The notes under the pieces were generated by a model. That model saw nothing but the letters and a program-made list of their open reading frames with translations, did no database searches and was not told the origin of the DNA. The translations under genes and the position numbers were made by a program. 5,777 nucleotides of DNA from Bacteroidales bacterium (lineage in GTDB: Bacteria > Bacteroidota > Bacteroidia > Bacteroidales > GCA-2748055), in assembly GCA_029934875.1 (NCBI GenBank), contig JAOZLK010000171.1, positions 1 to 5,777 of the forward strand, read 5' to 3'. Positions 1-5,777 of the stretch are shown piece by piece (the first letter of the stretch is position 1; the number at the start of each line of letters is the position of its first letter).

Positions 1-132
1 GTGGCCACCCCTTACCTCCTTGTTTAATTGCCATCCATTATAGGCTTCAACCGGCCGGGTATCAATAATGGAGGTAGAGGGATTGTCTAAGAGTAGCTGT
101 AATTCCTGGGTGGAGATTAGTTGAAAATCCAT
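1..132 (-). CDS. Rhodanese-like sulfurtransferase, N-terminal fragment (cut by window edge)
   Basis: The first 44 codons of a gene that runs off the left edge; no stop codon is seen. It begins ATG at 130-132 with MDFQLISTQELQ. It then has the features of a rhodanese domain start: a short helix (about residues 8-16), the beta-strand and acidic motif SIIDTRP (21-27), and the EAYNGW and RGGH segments (29-34, 41-44) that normally lead into the 'GHIPGA' turn. Rhodanese-family enzymes move a sulfane sulfur from thiosulfate or 3-mercaptopyruvate to an acceptor through a catalytic cysteine. That cysteine would lie outside the window, so activity cannot be judged, nor whether there are one or two domains. 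There is no signal peptide, so it is probably cytoplasmic. It lies about 97 bp downstream of the mannanase on the same strand; no clear Shine-Dalgarno or TAnnTTTG box was seen in the gap, so read-through from the mannanase is possible. Confidence 0.72.
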   Translation of the reverse strand, partial: MDFQLISTQELQLLLDNPSTSIIDTRPVEAYNGWQLNKEVRGGH

Positions 133-229
133 ACTATAAATACTAAGATCTTAAGAGAATTGAAATGTTTTATTTATGAATAACACATTAGTCGCCCCAG
201 AGTTTAAAAACTTACGACAAAGCTGGCAC

Positions 230-1366
230 TTAGTCATTGTAAATTCCATCAAGATCGTTTTCGAAAAGGGTGTAAGGATGGTTGTAGAACTCCAAGAAAT
301 CGGGCACAGAGGGATGGCCCGGGAAGGGAGCGTAATAGTGGGTCGGGCTCCTTGAATCGTTGCGCCAGACCAGTACATAGGCCAGCTTTGCATCATACAT
401 CTGCATGGCCGGAAGCAGGCTTCGGGTCCACCATGTGGTATCGGGAATGGACTCCAGTCCTGTCTCGGTAAAAGCAGCAAGTTTCCCTGCTTTTTCAGCA
501 TAATCAGAAACGATTTTCAATTTCCTGGCAGCTGTCTCAATATCATAGCGGTCGCGTCCCATGTCTGCATAGTTATCCATACCCACCAGGTCCACCCATT
601 GATCTCCAGGGTAACGCTCCAGGAAGACCTCCTCACTATCAAATTTATTGTCGGGTGAGAATCCATACAAAAAATTATGCACCCCAAGGGAGTCGCGCAG
701 ATAACTCACAGTAAATTGCCATAAGCCGATGAATTCCTCCCCGCTACAGTGGGGCTTTCCCCACCAGAACCAGCCCCCGTCAAACTCATGGTAGGGCCTG
801 AAAATTACAGGTGCCAGGCTGCCATCGGTCGCCTTCAGACTATGTGCCCAGGCTGCAATGGTACCCAGTATTTCCTTATACTTCTCATGGGCCTCACCAC
901 CTGGAATGATATACTTCACGGCAGGCAAAGAGACTGAATCTTTCCAGTAAAAGCCGCCTCCGGATACCGGATTGGAGAAGTGCCATGAAATGCTGGTCAC
1001 ACCTCCCCGCTCATAGGTCGCCAGTACATTTTGCCTGAGTTTTTCAACATTGCCGGCGATGCGTTCAGGCGATCTCCCGGAGAATCCACTGATATCCACA
1101 CCAATCACTGCCGGATGGGAACTGCATACCGACTTCACATCCGACCGGTCCACATCCCCATACCATCCGTGGCCATATTCGGTGGCATGCTGATGCCCGA
1201 ACAGGGTATGGTTTTGGGCCAGGACCTGCAAATTATTAAACAGTGCCTTGGTTTCAGCAGTGGCCTGGTCGTCTACGAGACCAGAGGGCTGAGCATGCAT
1301 CTCCCAGGTGCAGGTGAACAGGATAGTAGAGGTGAGTATAATTACGCTTGTGAAAGTGGTTTTCAT
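230..1366 (-). CDS. Secreted beta-mannanase, glycoside hydrolase family 26 (mannan endo-1,4-beta-mannosidase)
   Basis: 378 residues, complete, the normal size for a single-domain GH26 enzyme. A signal peptide covers about residues 1-26 (charged start, hydrophobic core SVIILTSTILFT, likely cut near HAQ). The (beta/alpha)8 barrel fills the rest. FGHQHATEYGHGW (56-68) is the GH26 opening motif. RPYHEFDGGWFWWG (190-203) carries the acid/base Glu194 preceded by His193. NFLYGFSPDN (231-240), YPGDQWVDLVGMDNY (252-266) and FTETG (299-303) follow, the last with the presumed nucleophile Glu301. The C-terminus has VWRNDS and HYYAPFPGHPS, then the NHPYTLF end seen in Bacteroidota mannanases. The family cuts internal beta-1,4-mannosidic bonds of mannan, glucomannan or galactomannan; the exact substrate is inferred. 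No carbohydrate-binding module or T9SS tail is present, so the likely location is the periplasm, or the outside by another route. Cys19 is not in a good lipobox. The start is chosen because it gives a full signal peptide. It is transcribed divergently from the helicase. Confidence 0.93.
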   Translation of the reverse strand: MKTTFTSVIILTSTILFTCTWEMHAQPSGLVDDQATAETKALFNNLQVLAQNHTLFGHQHATEYGHGWYGDVDRSDVKSVCSSHPAVIGVDISGFSGRSPERIAGNVEKLRQNVLATYERGGVTSISWHFSNPVSGGGFYWKDSVSLPAVKYIIPGGEAHEKYKEILGTIAAWAHSLKATDGSLAPVIFRPYHEFDGGWFWWGKPHCSGEEFIGLWQFTVSYLRDSLGVHNFLYGFSPDNKFDSEEVFLERYPGDQWVDLVGMDNYADMGRDRYDIETAARKLKIVSDYAEKAGKLAAFTETGLESIPDTTWWTRSLLPAMQMYDAKLAYVLVWRNDSRSPTHYYAPFPGHPSVPDFLEFYNHPYTLFENDLDGIYND

Positions 1367-1394
1367 GATGAATTGGATTGGAATATCAGAATAC

Positions 1395-1423
1395 GAAAGA
1401 TAGAAGTTTTACAGCTTTTTCAG
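1395..1423 (-). promoter_or_regulatory. Candidate Bacteroidota promoter for the mannanase gene
   Basis: Read on the minus strand, 1402-1395 is TATCTTTC, a one-mismatch fit to the Bacteroidota -7 box TAnnTTTG. A weak CTG (1423-1421) lies 18 bp upstream, where the -33 TTG element would be expected. This would give a leader of about 20 nt before the ATG at 1366. The match is partial and this region is AT-rich, so it is a candidate only. Confidence 0.33.
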
Positions 1424-1450
1424 CCTAAAGGTGATAATCCCGATTCTTAG

Positions 1451-1480
1451 CTGCTTAGTGTTTTTATTGTACTACCTTTG
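1451..1480 (+). promoter_or_regulatory. Bacteroidota-type promoter of the helicase gene
   Basis: TACCTTTG at 1473-1480 is a perfect match to the Bacteroidota primary sigma factor -7 consensus TAnnTTTG, followed by the often-seen C. The upstream -33 element is weak: CTG at 1451-1453 is 19 bp away and TTAG at 1447-1450 is 22 bp away. Transcription would start a few bases after 1480, giving a very short leader of roughly 10-15 nt before the ATG at 1498. No good Shine-Dalgarno sequence is present in that leader. Confidence 0.7.
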
Positions 1481-1497
1481 CGGACTAATATAAAGAT

Positions 1498-3261
1498 ATG
1501 GAATTTAAGGACTTAGGATTGCCTGAAAAGATACTGAAAGCAATCACCAAATTGGGTTTTGTAAGCCCTTCAGAGATTCAGGAAAAGGCGATTCCGGTAC
1601 TGTCGGCAGGGGAACAGGACTTTGTGGGATTGGCCCAGACCGGAACCGGTAAAACCGCAGCCTTCGGTCTGCCGCTCATTCAACACATCGACTTTGCCTC
1701 AAAAGATACCCAGGGCCTTGTGATTTGTCCCACCAGGGAACTGTGCATGCAGATCACCAAGGATTTGATCTCTTTTGCATATTACCAGGCCAATCCCAAC
1801 ATTATACCTGTTTATGGGGGAACCAGCATCTCGGATCAGATTCGCCAGATCAAGAGAGGCGCCCAGATCGTAGTGGCCACTCCGGGCCGGCTGCTTGACC
1901 TGATCAATCGCAAGGCCATCAAACTTCAGACTGTCAGCAGGGTCATTCTCGATGAGGCCGATGAAATGCTGAACATGGGATTCAAGGAAGATATCGACAG
2001 TATCCTGGAACAAACCCCGGCCATGAAGAGAGTGTGGCTTTTCTCCGCAACCATGCCAAAGGCAGTAAGGAGCATCGCAAACAATTACATGGTCGATCCG
2101 CTTCAGATTGTTGTGGGAAAACAGAACAGTGTTGCAGCCAATATCGATCACCGCTACTATATGATGAAGGAAAAGGACCGCTACTATGCACTAAAGCGGA
2201 TCCTGGACTACTACCCGGATATATTTGGGCTCATCTTCTGCCGTACCCGCAGAGAAACCAGCCTTACTTGCGACAAGCTGGAGAAGGAGGGTTATGATGT
2301 GGTGGCTTTGCATGGCGATCTTACCCAGGGCCAACGGGATGCAGCCATGAAAAAATTCAGGGAACGTACCGTTAAAATCCTTGTGGCGACTGATGTTGCA
2401 GCCAGGGGTCTGGATGTGCACGACATCAGTCATGTGATCCATTACAACCTGCCCGACGACATTGAAAACTACACTCACCGAAGTGGACGTACTGCAAGGG
2501 CAGGTAAGGCAGGTAAATCCCTCATCCTGATTAACACCCGCGAAGTGGGCAGGATCAGGCAGACAGAAAAACTACTCAGTGCAAGCATCGAATACAGGCG
2601 TATTCCTGAGGCTGAGGATATTTGCGAAAAACAAATGTATGCGCTGATGGACAGGGTCGTGAAAACACCCATCGACGACGCGGCCATCGACCGTTACTGG
2701 CCGGTATTTTATGACAAGCTAAAAGATCTGCCCACAGAGGAGATCGTACTGAAATTCATTTCCACCGAATTGAACGCCCATCTTGACTATTATAAAGGAG
2801 CGGGTGACCTGAATGCTGACCAGGAAAAGGGAGGACGCACCAAGGGTCCCCGCAATGAAGAGGGCAGGTTCAACCGAAACGTGAGTGGCCCGAAGAAACG
2901 ATACACTTTGGATCTGGGCGAAAACCAGAACATGAACAAGGGTGCACTGGTGAGATTAATCTGTTCCGAAACAGGAATTGAAAGCAGGCAGATTGGCCGG
3001 ATTGAAATGCACTCCCGCTTCTCTTATTTTGAGGTAGATGAGTCTGTATCCAGTGAAGTTCTTCCAAAGCTTGAGAAGGGTACATATGAAGGGAAATCCT
3101 TCAATGTAGCGGTTTCCAAGGATCAGGATGGCGCAGGCAGCTACACCGCAAAAGATTACGGTGGAAGAAGCAAAAGCGGAAACAGTTACCACGGGAAAAA
3201 CAAAGGTCCTAAGAAAGACTACAAGAAGGACTACAAGAGGGGCCAGAGGAAGAAATATTAA
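1498..3261 (+). CDS. DEAD-box ATP-dependent RNA helicase with DbpA-type RNA-binding domain
   Basis: 587 residues, complete. It unwinds or remodels RNA duplexes using ATP, in the cytoplasm; likely roles are ribosome assembly, mRNA decay and cold adaptation. All family motifs are present: Q motif (GFVSPSEIQ, Gln28, with upstream Phe3), motif I AQTGTGKT (46-53), Ia PTREL (78-82), GG (107-108), Ib TPGR (128-131), II DEAD (152-155), III SAT (183-185), IV IFCRT (246-250), V ATDVAARGLD (297-306) and VI HRSGRTARAG (327-336). After the two RecA-like domains (about 1-365) comes a helical linker region. Residues about 467-538 look like the DbpA RNA-binding fold (YTLDLGENQNMNKGALVRLIC, then IGRIEMHSRFSYFEV and GKSFNVAVS). 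The last 30 residues are rich in Lys, Gly and Tyr (KGPKKDYKKDYKRGQRKKY), a disordered RNA-binding tail. This architecture fits the DeaD/CsdA type better than short RhlE proteins. Whether the RNA-binding domain targets 23S rRNA helix 92 as in true DbpA is not known, so no symbol is given. Confidence 0.95.
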   Translation: MEFKDLGLPEKILKAITKLGFVSPSEIQEKAIPVLSAGEQDFVGLAQTGTGKTAAFGLPLIQHIDFASKDTQGLVICPTRELCMQITKDLISFAYYQANPNIIPVYGGTSISDQIRQIKRGAQIVVATPGRLLDLINRKAIKLQTVSRVILDEADEMLNMGFKEDIDSILEQTPAMKRVWLFSATMPKAVRSIANNYMVDPLQIVVGKQNSVAANIDHRYYMMKEKDRYYALKRILDYYPDIFGLIFCRTRRETSLTCDKLEKEGYDVVALHGDLTQGQRDAAMKKFRERTVKILVATDVAARGLDVHDISHVIHYNLPDDIENYTHRSGRTARAGKAGKSLILINTREVGRIRQTEKLLSASIEYRRIPEAEDICEKQMYALMDRVVKTPIDDAAIDRYWPVFYDKLKDLPTEEIVLKFISTELNAHLDYYKGAGDLNADQEKGGRTKGPRNEEGRFNRNVSGPKKRYTLDLGENQNMNKGALVRLICSETGIESRQIGRIEMHSRFSYFEVDESVSSEVLPKLEKGTYEGKSFNVAVSKDQDGAGSYTAKDYGGRSKSGNSYHGKNKGPKKDYKKDYKRGQRKKY

Positions 3262-3276
3262 AGCTGATATTATTTC
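3252..3276. terminator. Possible weak bidirectional terminator hairpin between convergent genes
   Basis: GAAATATTA (3252-3260) and TATTATTTC (3268-3276) form an inverted repeat with 8 of 9 pairs matched around a 7-base loop. It straddles the helicase stop and the START-gene stop, which are only 8 bp apart. The stem is A/T-rich and so weakly stable, and there is no clean U-run on either side (a T-rich ATTTTCTT follows on the plus strand). It is the only candidate terminator at this convergent junction, but may be a chance result of AT-rich stop regions. Confidence 0.22.
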
Positions 3277-3920
3277 TGATTTTCTTCCCTTGCCAGGCGG
3301 GTGATCCCATTGAGCATATCGGCAGGACCATCGGGGATCCAGGTGGCAATGAGCCATTTTGGCACCGACACCAGGGGAATGCTTTTAGAATACATGATAA
3401 TTTCCACGCTTCCGTCGCCCAGGTCGGTAAAGGTGTATTTCGTGTCATTGTGCTTCATCCTTGGCACATCCTGCTCGGGGTACATATCAGGAGCAGGACT
3501 TCCGGTGAGGATGAATTGTTTGCCGGATGCATCTTCCTCCAGTTTATACCTGGTGATCACATCTGCGTTGGGCATTGGCCAGGGGCTGTTATAAAAATAA
3601 TAAGTTACCCAATCGCCCCCGGGCAGATTGATGATGCGTCTGACATTCTCTGTACCATCCATGAATCCCATGTGCAGTGAATCATTCATCATCACAGCCT
3701 TGCAACTCTCAAGGCTCAACCCCGCTGTGGTGACCGCAACATATTCCAGCACATTGAACTTTTTACCATCCTCATTGACACTTTCTGAGAATATGTAGGA
3801 CACATGTACTTTTCCATCCTTTGTGCTTTCCTTCTTCCAGTCGTCCGTTTGGGCGATTAAAGCCGAATTCACAAGGAGCAAACAAAGAAGGGTAAGGCTG
3901 GTAATATTCTTAGCTTTCAT
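3270..3920 (-). CDS. Exported START-domain (lipid-binding fold) protein
   Basis: 216 residues, complete. Residues 1-23 form a signal peptide (MKAKN, then hydrophobic SLTLLCLLLVNSALIA, cut before Gln24). The rest fits a small bacterial START domain of the StAR-related lipid-transfer superfamily: DDWKKESTKDGKVHVSYIF opens it, a hydrophobic segment with SCKAVMMNDSLHMGFM lies mid-way (72-87), and the most telling piece is YYFYNSPWPMPNADVITRY (107-125). An amphipathic C-terminal helix region (VPKWLIATWIPDGPADMLNGI, 186-206) would close the cavity, as in this fold. Such proteins bind lipid or other hydrophobic ligands; the ligand here is unknown. It should act in the periplasm. The start codon overlaps the end of the phosphoesterase gene by 11 bp, with a good AAGGAAG ribosome site 5 nt upstream, which supports this start and co-translation. 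It converges on the helicase gene. Confidence 0.8.
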   Translation of the reverse strand: MKAKNITSLTLLCLLLVNSALIAQTDDWKKESTKDGKVHVSYIFSESVNEDGKKFNVLEYVAVTTAGLSLESCKAVMMNDSLHMGFMDGTENVRRIINLPGGDWVTYYFYNSPWPMPNADVITRYKLEEDASGKQFILTGSPAPDMYPEQDVPRMKHNDTKYTFTDLGDGSVEIIMYSKSIPLVSVPKWLIATWIPDGPADMLNGITRLAREENQK

Positions 3921-5040
3921 AAGGGCTTCCTTGTCTTATTGTTTTCAATTTTATAAGAGTAATGGTACTGTGGGTGCCTATACGCATGGGCGGTCCGAAT
4001 GTTCCTGCACCTTCCCCCACAAAAATCCTGGTCCCCTTAAAATCGTGGAGACCCTTGTTGAAGCGGTAGATCAGATTTACAATATAATTGACCGGGAATA
4101 GTTGTCCGGCATGGGTGTGACCCGAAAGATAAAGATCTACTCCCTTTTGATTTGCATATTCTATTCCATGCGGGCTATGATGAAGCAGGAGGATGGGCTT
4201 TTCAGGATCGGCAGGAAGACCGGGAAGAATTGATTGAATAGTGGCAGTATGGCCGTTGGCATGCATGTTCATATTCTTTTCATCGGCCGACATATGGTTC
4301 AGCCCGATAATCTGTATTTCTCCCTGAATGGCCATTTCATTGGAGAGCACCCTGACACCAACCTTCCGCAGGCCACTTTTGACACGCTCAATCCCGCTGT
4401 ATCCGTCATGATTCCCTTCCACAAAATACACAGGAGCGTTTAAGTCCCTCAAAGGATAGAGACATTCATCGCAAAAGCGAATCTTACCATCAAAAAGATC
4501 TCCGGTGATAAGAACCATGTCCACTTCCTGCTCATTGGTCAGATCCACCAATCTTTGCAAAAAGTCCACTCCCCTGAAGTGACCCAGGTGAATATCGGTC
4601 AGGTGCATGGCCCTTGTATCGTGATTAAGACCCGGAATCTCCACCTCAATTTCCCGTGTGAGCACATTGAATGCATTGAAGATGCCGTAGACAGATAATG
4701 AGAGGGTCAGTATCAACACTGCAAATCCATAAAACCGGGCCGATACATGTATTACCAAACGAGCCAGGTCCACCACAAGCACCGAGAGTACAAGGTAGAG
4801 CAACACACCCATCAGGATGGCCCCGGCGCAATAGATCAGGTGGCCTGCAAGCCCGGTGGCGTTGGTAAAGGCAGCAACTCCCACTATCATAAGCAAGGTA
4901 AGCAAGGCGAAACTTAGATGCAGGGGCCAGGTTTGATCAGCACTAAAGTACCAGGCAAAACGCTTTGAAAGATAGATGTTGACTCCAAGCAGGATTCCCA
5001 GGAAAAGGAGCATGAAAAGCAGGGGGAAGAATTGTTTCAT
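3910..5040 (-). CDS. Membrane-anchored calcineurin-like metallophosphoesterase (YkuE/YaeI-like)
   Basis: 376 residues, complete. The first ~125 residues hold about four hydrophobic membrane segments (near 4-22, 39-58, 66-90, 103-122). From about 130 onward is a calcineurin-type phosphoesterase domain with all metal-site motifs: TDIHLG (148-153; Asp149, His151), GDLFD (180-184), GNHD (209-212), HHSPHG (287-292) and GHTHAGQ (307-313). This fold binds two metal ions and hydrolyses phosphomono- or diesters. The arrangement fits the YkuE/YaeI group of membrane-associated enzymes; the natural substrate is not known, though phospholipid or lipid-A-type substrates have been proposed for relatives. 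Which side of the membrane the catalytic domain faces cannot be decided, because positive charges lie on more than one loop. Its ATG overlaps the TGA of the upstream glycosidase (ATGA, 5040-5037), and its own end overlaps the START gene, so it is the middle gene of a coupled operon. Confidence 0.88.
   Translation of the reverse strand: MKQFFPLLFMLLFLGILLGVNIYLSKRFAWYFSADQTWPLHLSFALLTLLMIVGVAAFTNATGLAGHLIYCAGAILMGVLLYLVLSVLVVDLARLVIHVSARFYGFAVLILTLSLSVYGIFNAFNVLTREIEVEIPGLNHDTRAMHLTDIHLGHFRGVDFLQRLVDLTNEQEVDMVLITGDLFDGKIRFCDECLYPLRDLNAPVYFVEGNHDGYSGIERVKSGLRKVGVRVLSNEMAIQGEIQIIGLNHMSADEKNMNMHANGHTATIQSILPGLPADPEKPILLLHHSPHGIEYANQKGVDLYLSGHTHAGQLFPVNYIVNLIYRFNKGLHDFKGTRIFVGEGAGTFGPPMRIGTHSTITLIKLKTIRQGSPYES
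3926..3932 (-). promoter_or_regulatory. Ribosome binding site of the START-domain gene, inside the phosphoesterase gene
   Basis: Read on the minus strand this is AAGGAAG, 5 nt before the ATG at 3920. It lies within the last codons of the upstream gene. Strong Shine-Dalgarno sites are not the rule in Bacteroidota, so its presence supports the overlapping start and suggests reinitiation or direct ribosome loading. Confidence 0.5.
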
Positions 5041-5777
5041 CGTTTAACTTTCGTCCTTAACAGCCGATCGCCAGTCTGGACCTGCAGAACAAGCAAGGGA
5101 GTCCCAGCAATCAGGCTGGATTCTATCTCGTACTCGGAGTTTCTTGCGTGGCTTCTGTACAATAACCTTCCTGATATATCCCAGATTGTGATACCATCCA
5201 TCGGGGCATGATTGAGCTCATGCACCACAAGACGGTTTGCATCGCCAAATACCCTGAGTTCTCCTGCCTTCTTCATTTCTGGTCGTATGAAAGAAACCAG
5301 CGAATCCTGCCACATCTCGTAGTCAAGCATATCAAAAAGGGAATCGCTGGCCAGGATCCAGGAATCTTTCCCGATTTCTTCCAGCCAGTTTGCTTTCACC
5401 GCTTCATTAACCTGGACCCTGGAATCGCCCCATCCCTGTCCCTGCCACATGTCCTGGCTATCCCAATCGACATTGATATAGGCGAGGGCCTTGATCCGGT
5501 CATTCGTATAAATCTTGTCAAATAAGGGTGCGTACCAGCCGGCCCAGTGGGCTGTTCCATCCCCGACCTTGAGGTCAACCTTGGGTGTTGCCTCGGCTAT
5601 CATCACGGGCTTGTCATGCTCTTCCGCAAAAGCCATCATATTTGCCCCGGGATTGGGCTCATTAAAATGGGAAAAGCCCATCCAATTCACATAGCGATCG
5701 CCGGGATACCACCTGTCAATATTGGGGGTATTCCCTCCATGGGACTGCCACACATAGGATACATTCATTACACCCAG
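5037..5777 (-). CDS. Secreted clan GH-A (GH26-like) glycosidase with T9SS C-terminal sorting domain, C-terminal part
   Basis: The last 246 residues of a larger protein; the frame is open to the right edge (codons for Leu-Gly-Val precede the first Met), so the N-terminus lies outside. Numbering from the edge, NVSYVWQS (5-12), WYPGDRYVNWMGFSHF (23-38) and KPVMIAEATP (56-65) match the last third of a GH26-type barrel, with Glu62 the presumed nucleophile. The left-hand mannanase has the same order (NFLYGFSPDN, YPGDQWVDLVGMDNY, FTETG). Next come AYINVDWDSQDMW and WGDSRVQVN (99-124), then a linker. Residues about 172-246 look like a type A T9SS sorting domain: short strands with DGITIWDISGRLLYRS (194-209), a hydrophobic LLVLQV and a basic KVKR end. 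T9SS exports such proteins across the outer membrane and anchors or releases them. The usual N-terminal 'YPNP' of this domain is replaced by VFGDANRL. Substrate is unknown; GH26 is favoured, but other GH-A families cannot be excluded without the acid/base region. Confidence 0.78.
   Translation of the reverse strand: MGVMNVSYVWQSHGGNTPNIDRWYPGDRYVNWMGFSHFNEPNPGANMMAFAEEHDKPVMIAEATPKVDLKVGDGTAHWAGWYAPLFDKIYTNDRIKALAYINVDWDSQDMWQGQGWGDSRVQVNEAVKANWLEEIGKDSWILASDSLFDMLDYEMWQDSLVSFIRPEMKKAGELRVFGDANRLVVHELNHAPMDGITIWDISGRLLYRSHARNSEYEIESSLIAGTPLLVLQVQTGDRLLRTKVKR

Noticed and set aside
144..153. Perfect 10-bp palindrome TAAGATCTTA upstream of the rhodanese start
   Set aside because: Too short and AT-rich to call an operator, with no regulator gene nearby and no second copy noticed.
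201..212. Inverted repeat AGTTTAAAAACT after the mannanase stop, considered as a terminator
   Set aside because: A 5-bp stem of mostly A/T pairs with a 2-base loop and no adjacent U-run is not a credible terminator.
151..501. 116-codon minus-strand open frame across the mannanase 3' end and the following gap
   Set aside because: It overlaps the real GH26 frame on the same strand, has no recognisable domain and a composition typical of a shifted frame. The mannanase frame keeps conserved motifs to its stop codon.
1301..1320. Possible lipobox around Cys19 of the mannanase signal peptide
   Set aside because: The residues before the cysteine (L-F-T) do not fit the usual lipobox, which needs a small Gly, Ala or Ser at -1. 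Cleavage after the later HAQ is more likely.
1031..1450. 139-codon plus-strand open frame antisense to the mannanase 5' end
   Set aside because: It lies opposite a clearly real gene and its signal peptide region, shows no domain, and spans the divergent promoter region. It is a shadow frame.
3823..4101. 92-codon plus-strand open frame opposite the START and phosphoesterase junction
   Set aside because: It is antisense to two genes with clear family motifs, and has no recognisable motif or convincing ribosome site.

Overview
The window looks like a chromosomal piece of a Bacteroidota (Bacteroidetes) bacterium. Three sequence features support this. The helicase gene is preceded by a textbook Bacteroidota -7 promoter box (TAccTTTG). 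The gene at the right edge ends in what looks like a type IX secretion (T9SS) C-terminal sorting domain, a system confined to this phylum. The left-hand mannanase most resembles the Bacteroidota form of family GH26. I see no mobile element, RNA gene, CRISPR array or long non-coding stretch; the window is almost fully coding with short gaps.

Layout from left to right. (1) A rhodanese-type sulfurtransferase on the minus strand, of which only the first 44 codons are present; the left edge cuts it. (2) A complete secreted GH26 beta-mannanase, minus strand, about 97 bp upstream of the rhodanese gene. (3) A 131-bp divergent promoter region. (4) A complete DEAD-box RNA helicase on the plus strand, with a DbpA-type RNA-binding domain and a basic tail. 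(5) A three-gene minus-strand operon that converges on the helicase with only 8 bp between stop codons. In order of transcription it holds the C-terminal part of a secreted clan GH-A (GH26-like) glycosidase with a T9SS tail (cut by the right edge), a membrane-anchored metallophosphoesterase, and an exported START-domain protein. The first junction is a 4-bp ATGA overlap and the second an 11-bp overlap, so the three are probably co-transcribed and translationally coupled.

How they may work together. The mannanase and the T9SS-tailed glycosidase are both predicted exported glycosidases and suggest hemicellulose (mannan-type) use, but there are no SusC/SusD transporters or further hydrolases here, so this is not a visible polysaccharide utilisation locus. 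The phosphoesterase and START protein look like envelope proteins (lipid or phosphate-ester related). Their tight coupling to a secreted glycosidase is the least expected arrangement in the window. The helicase is a housekeeping RNA-remodelling gene with its own promoter. I found no convincing new defence or mobile system.
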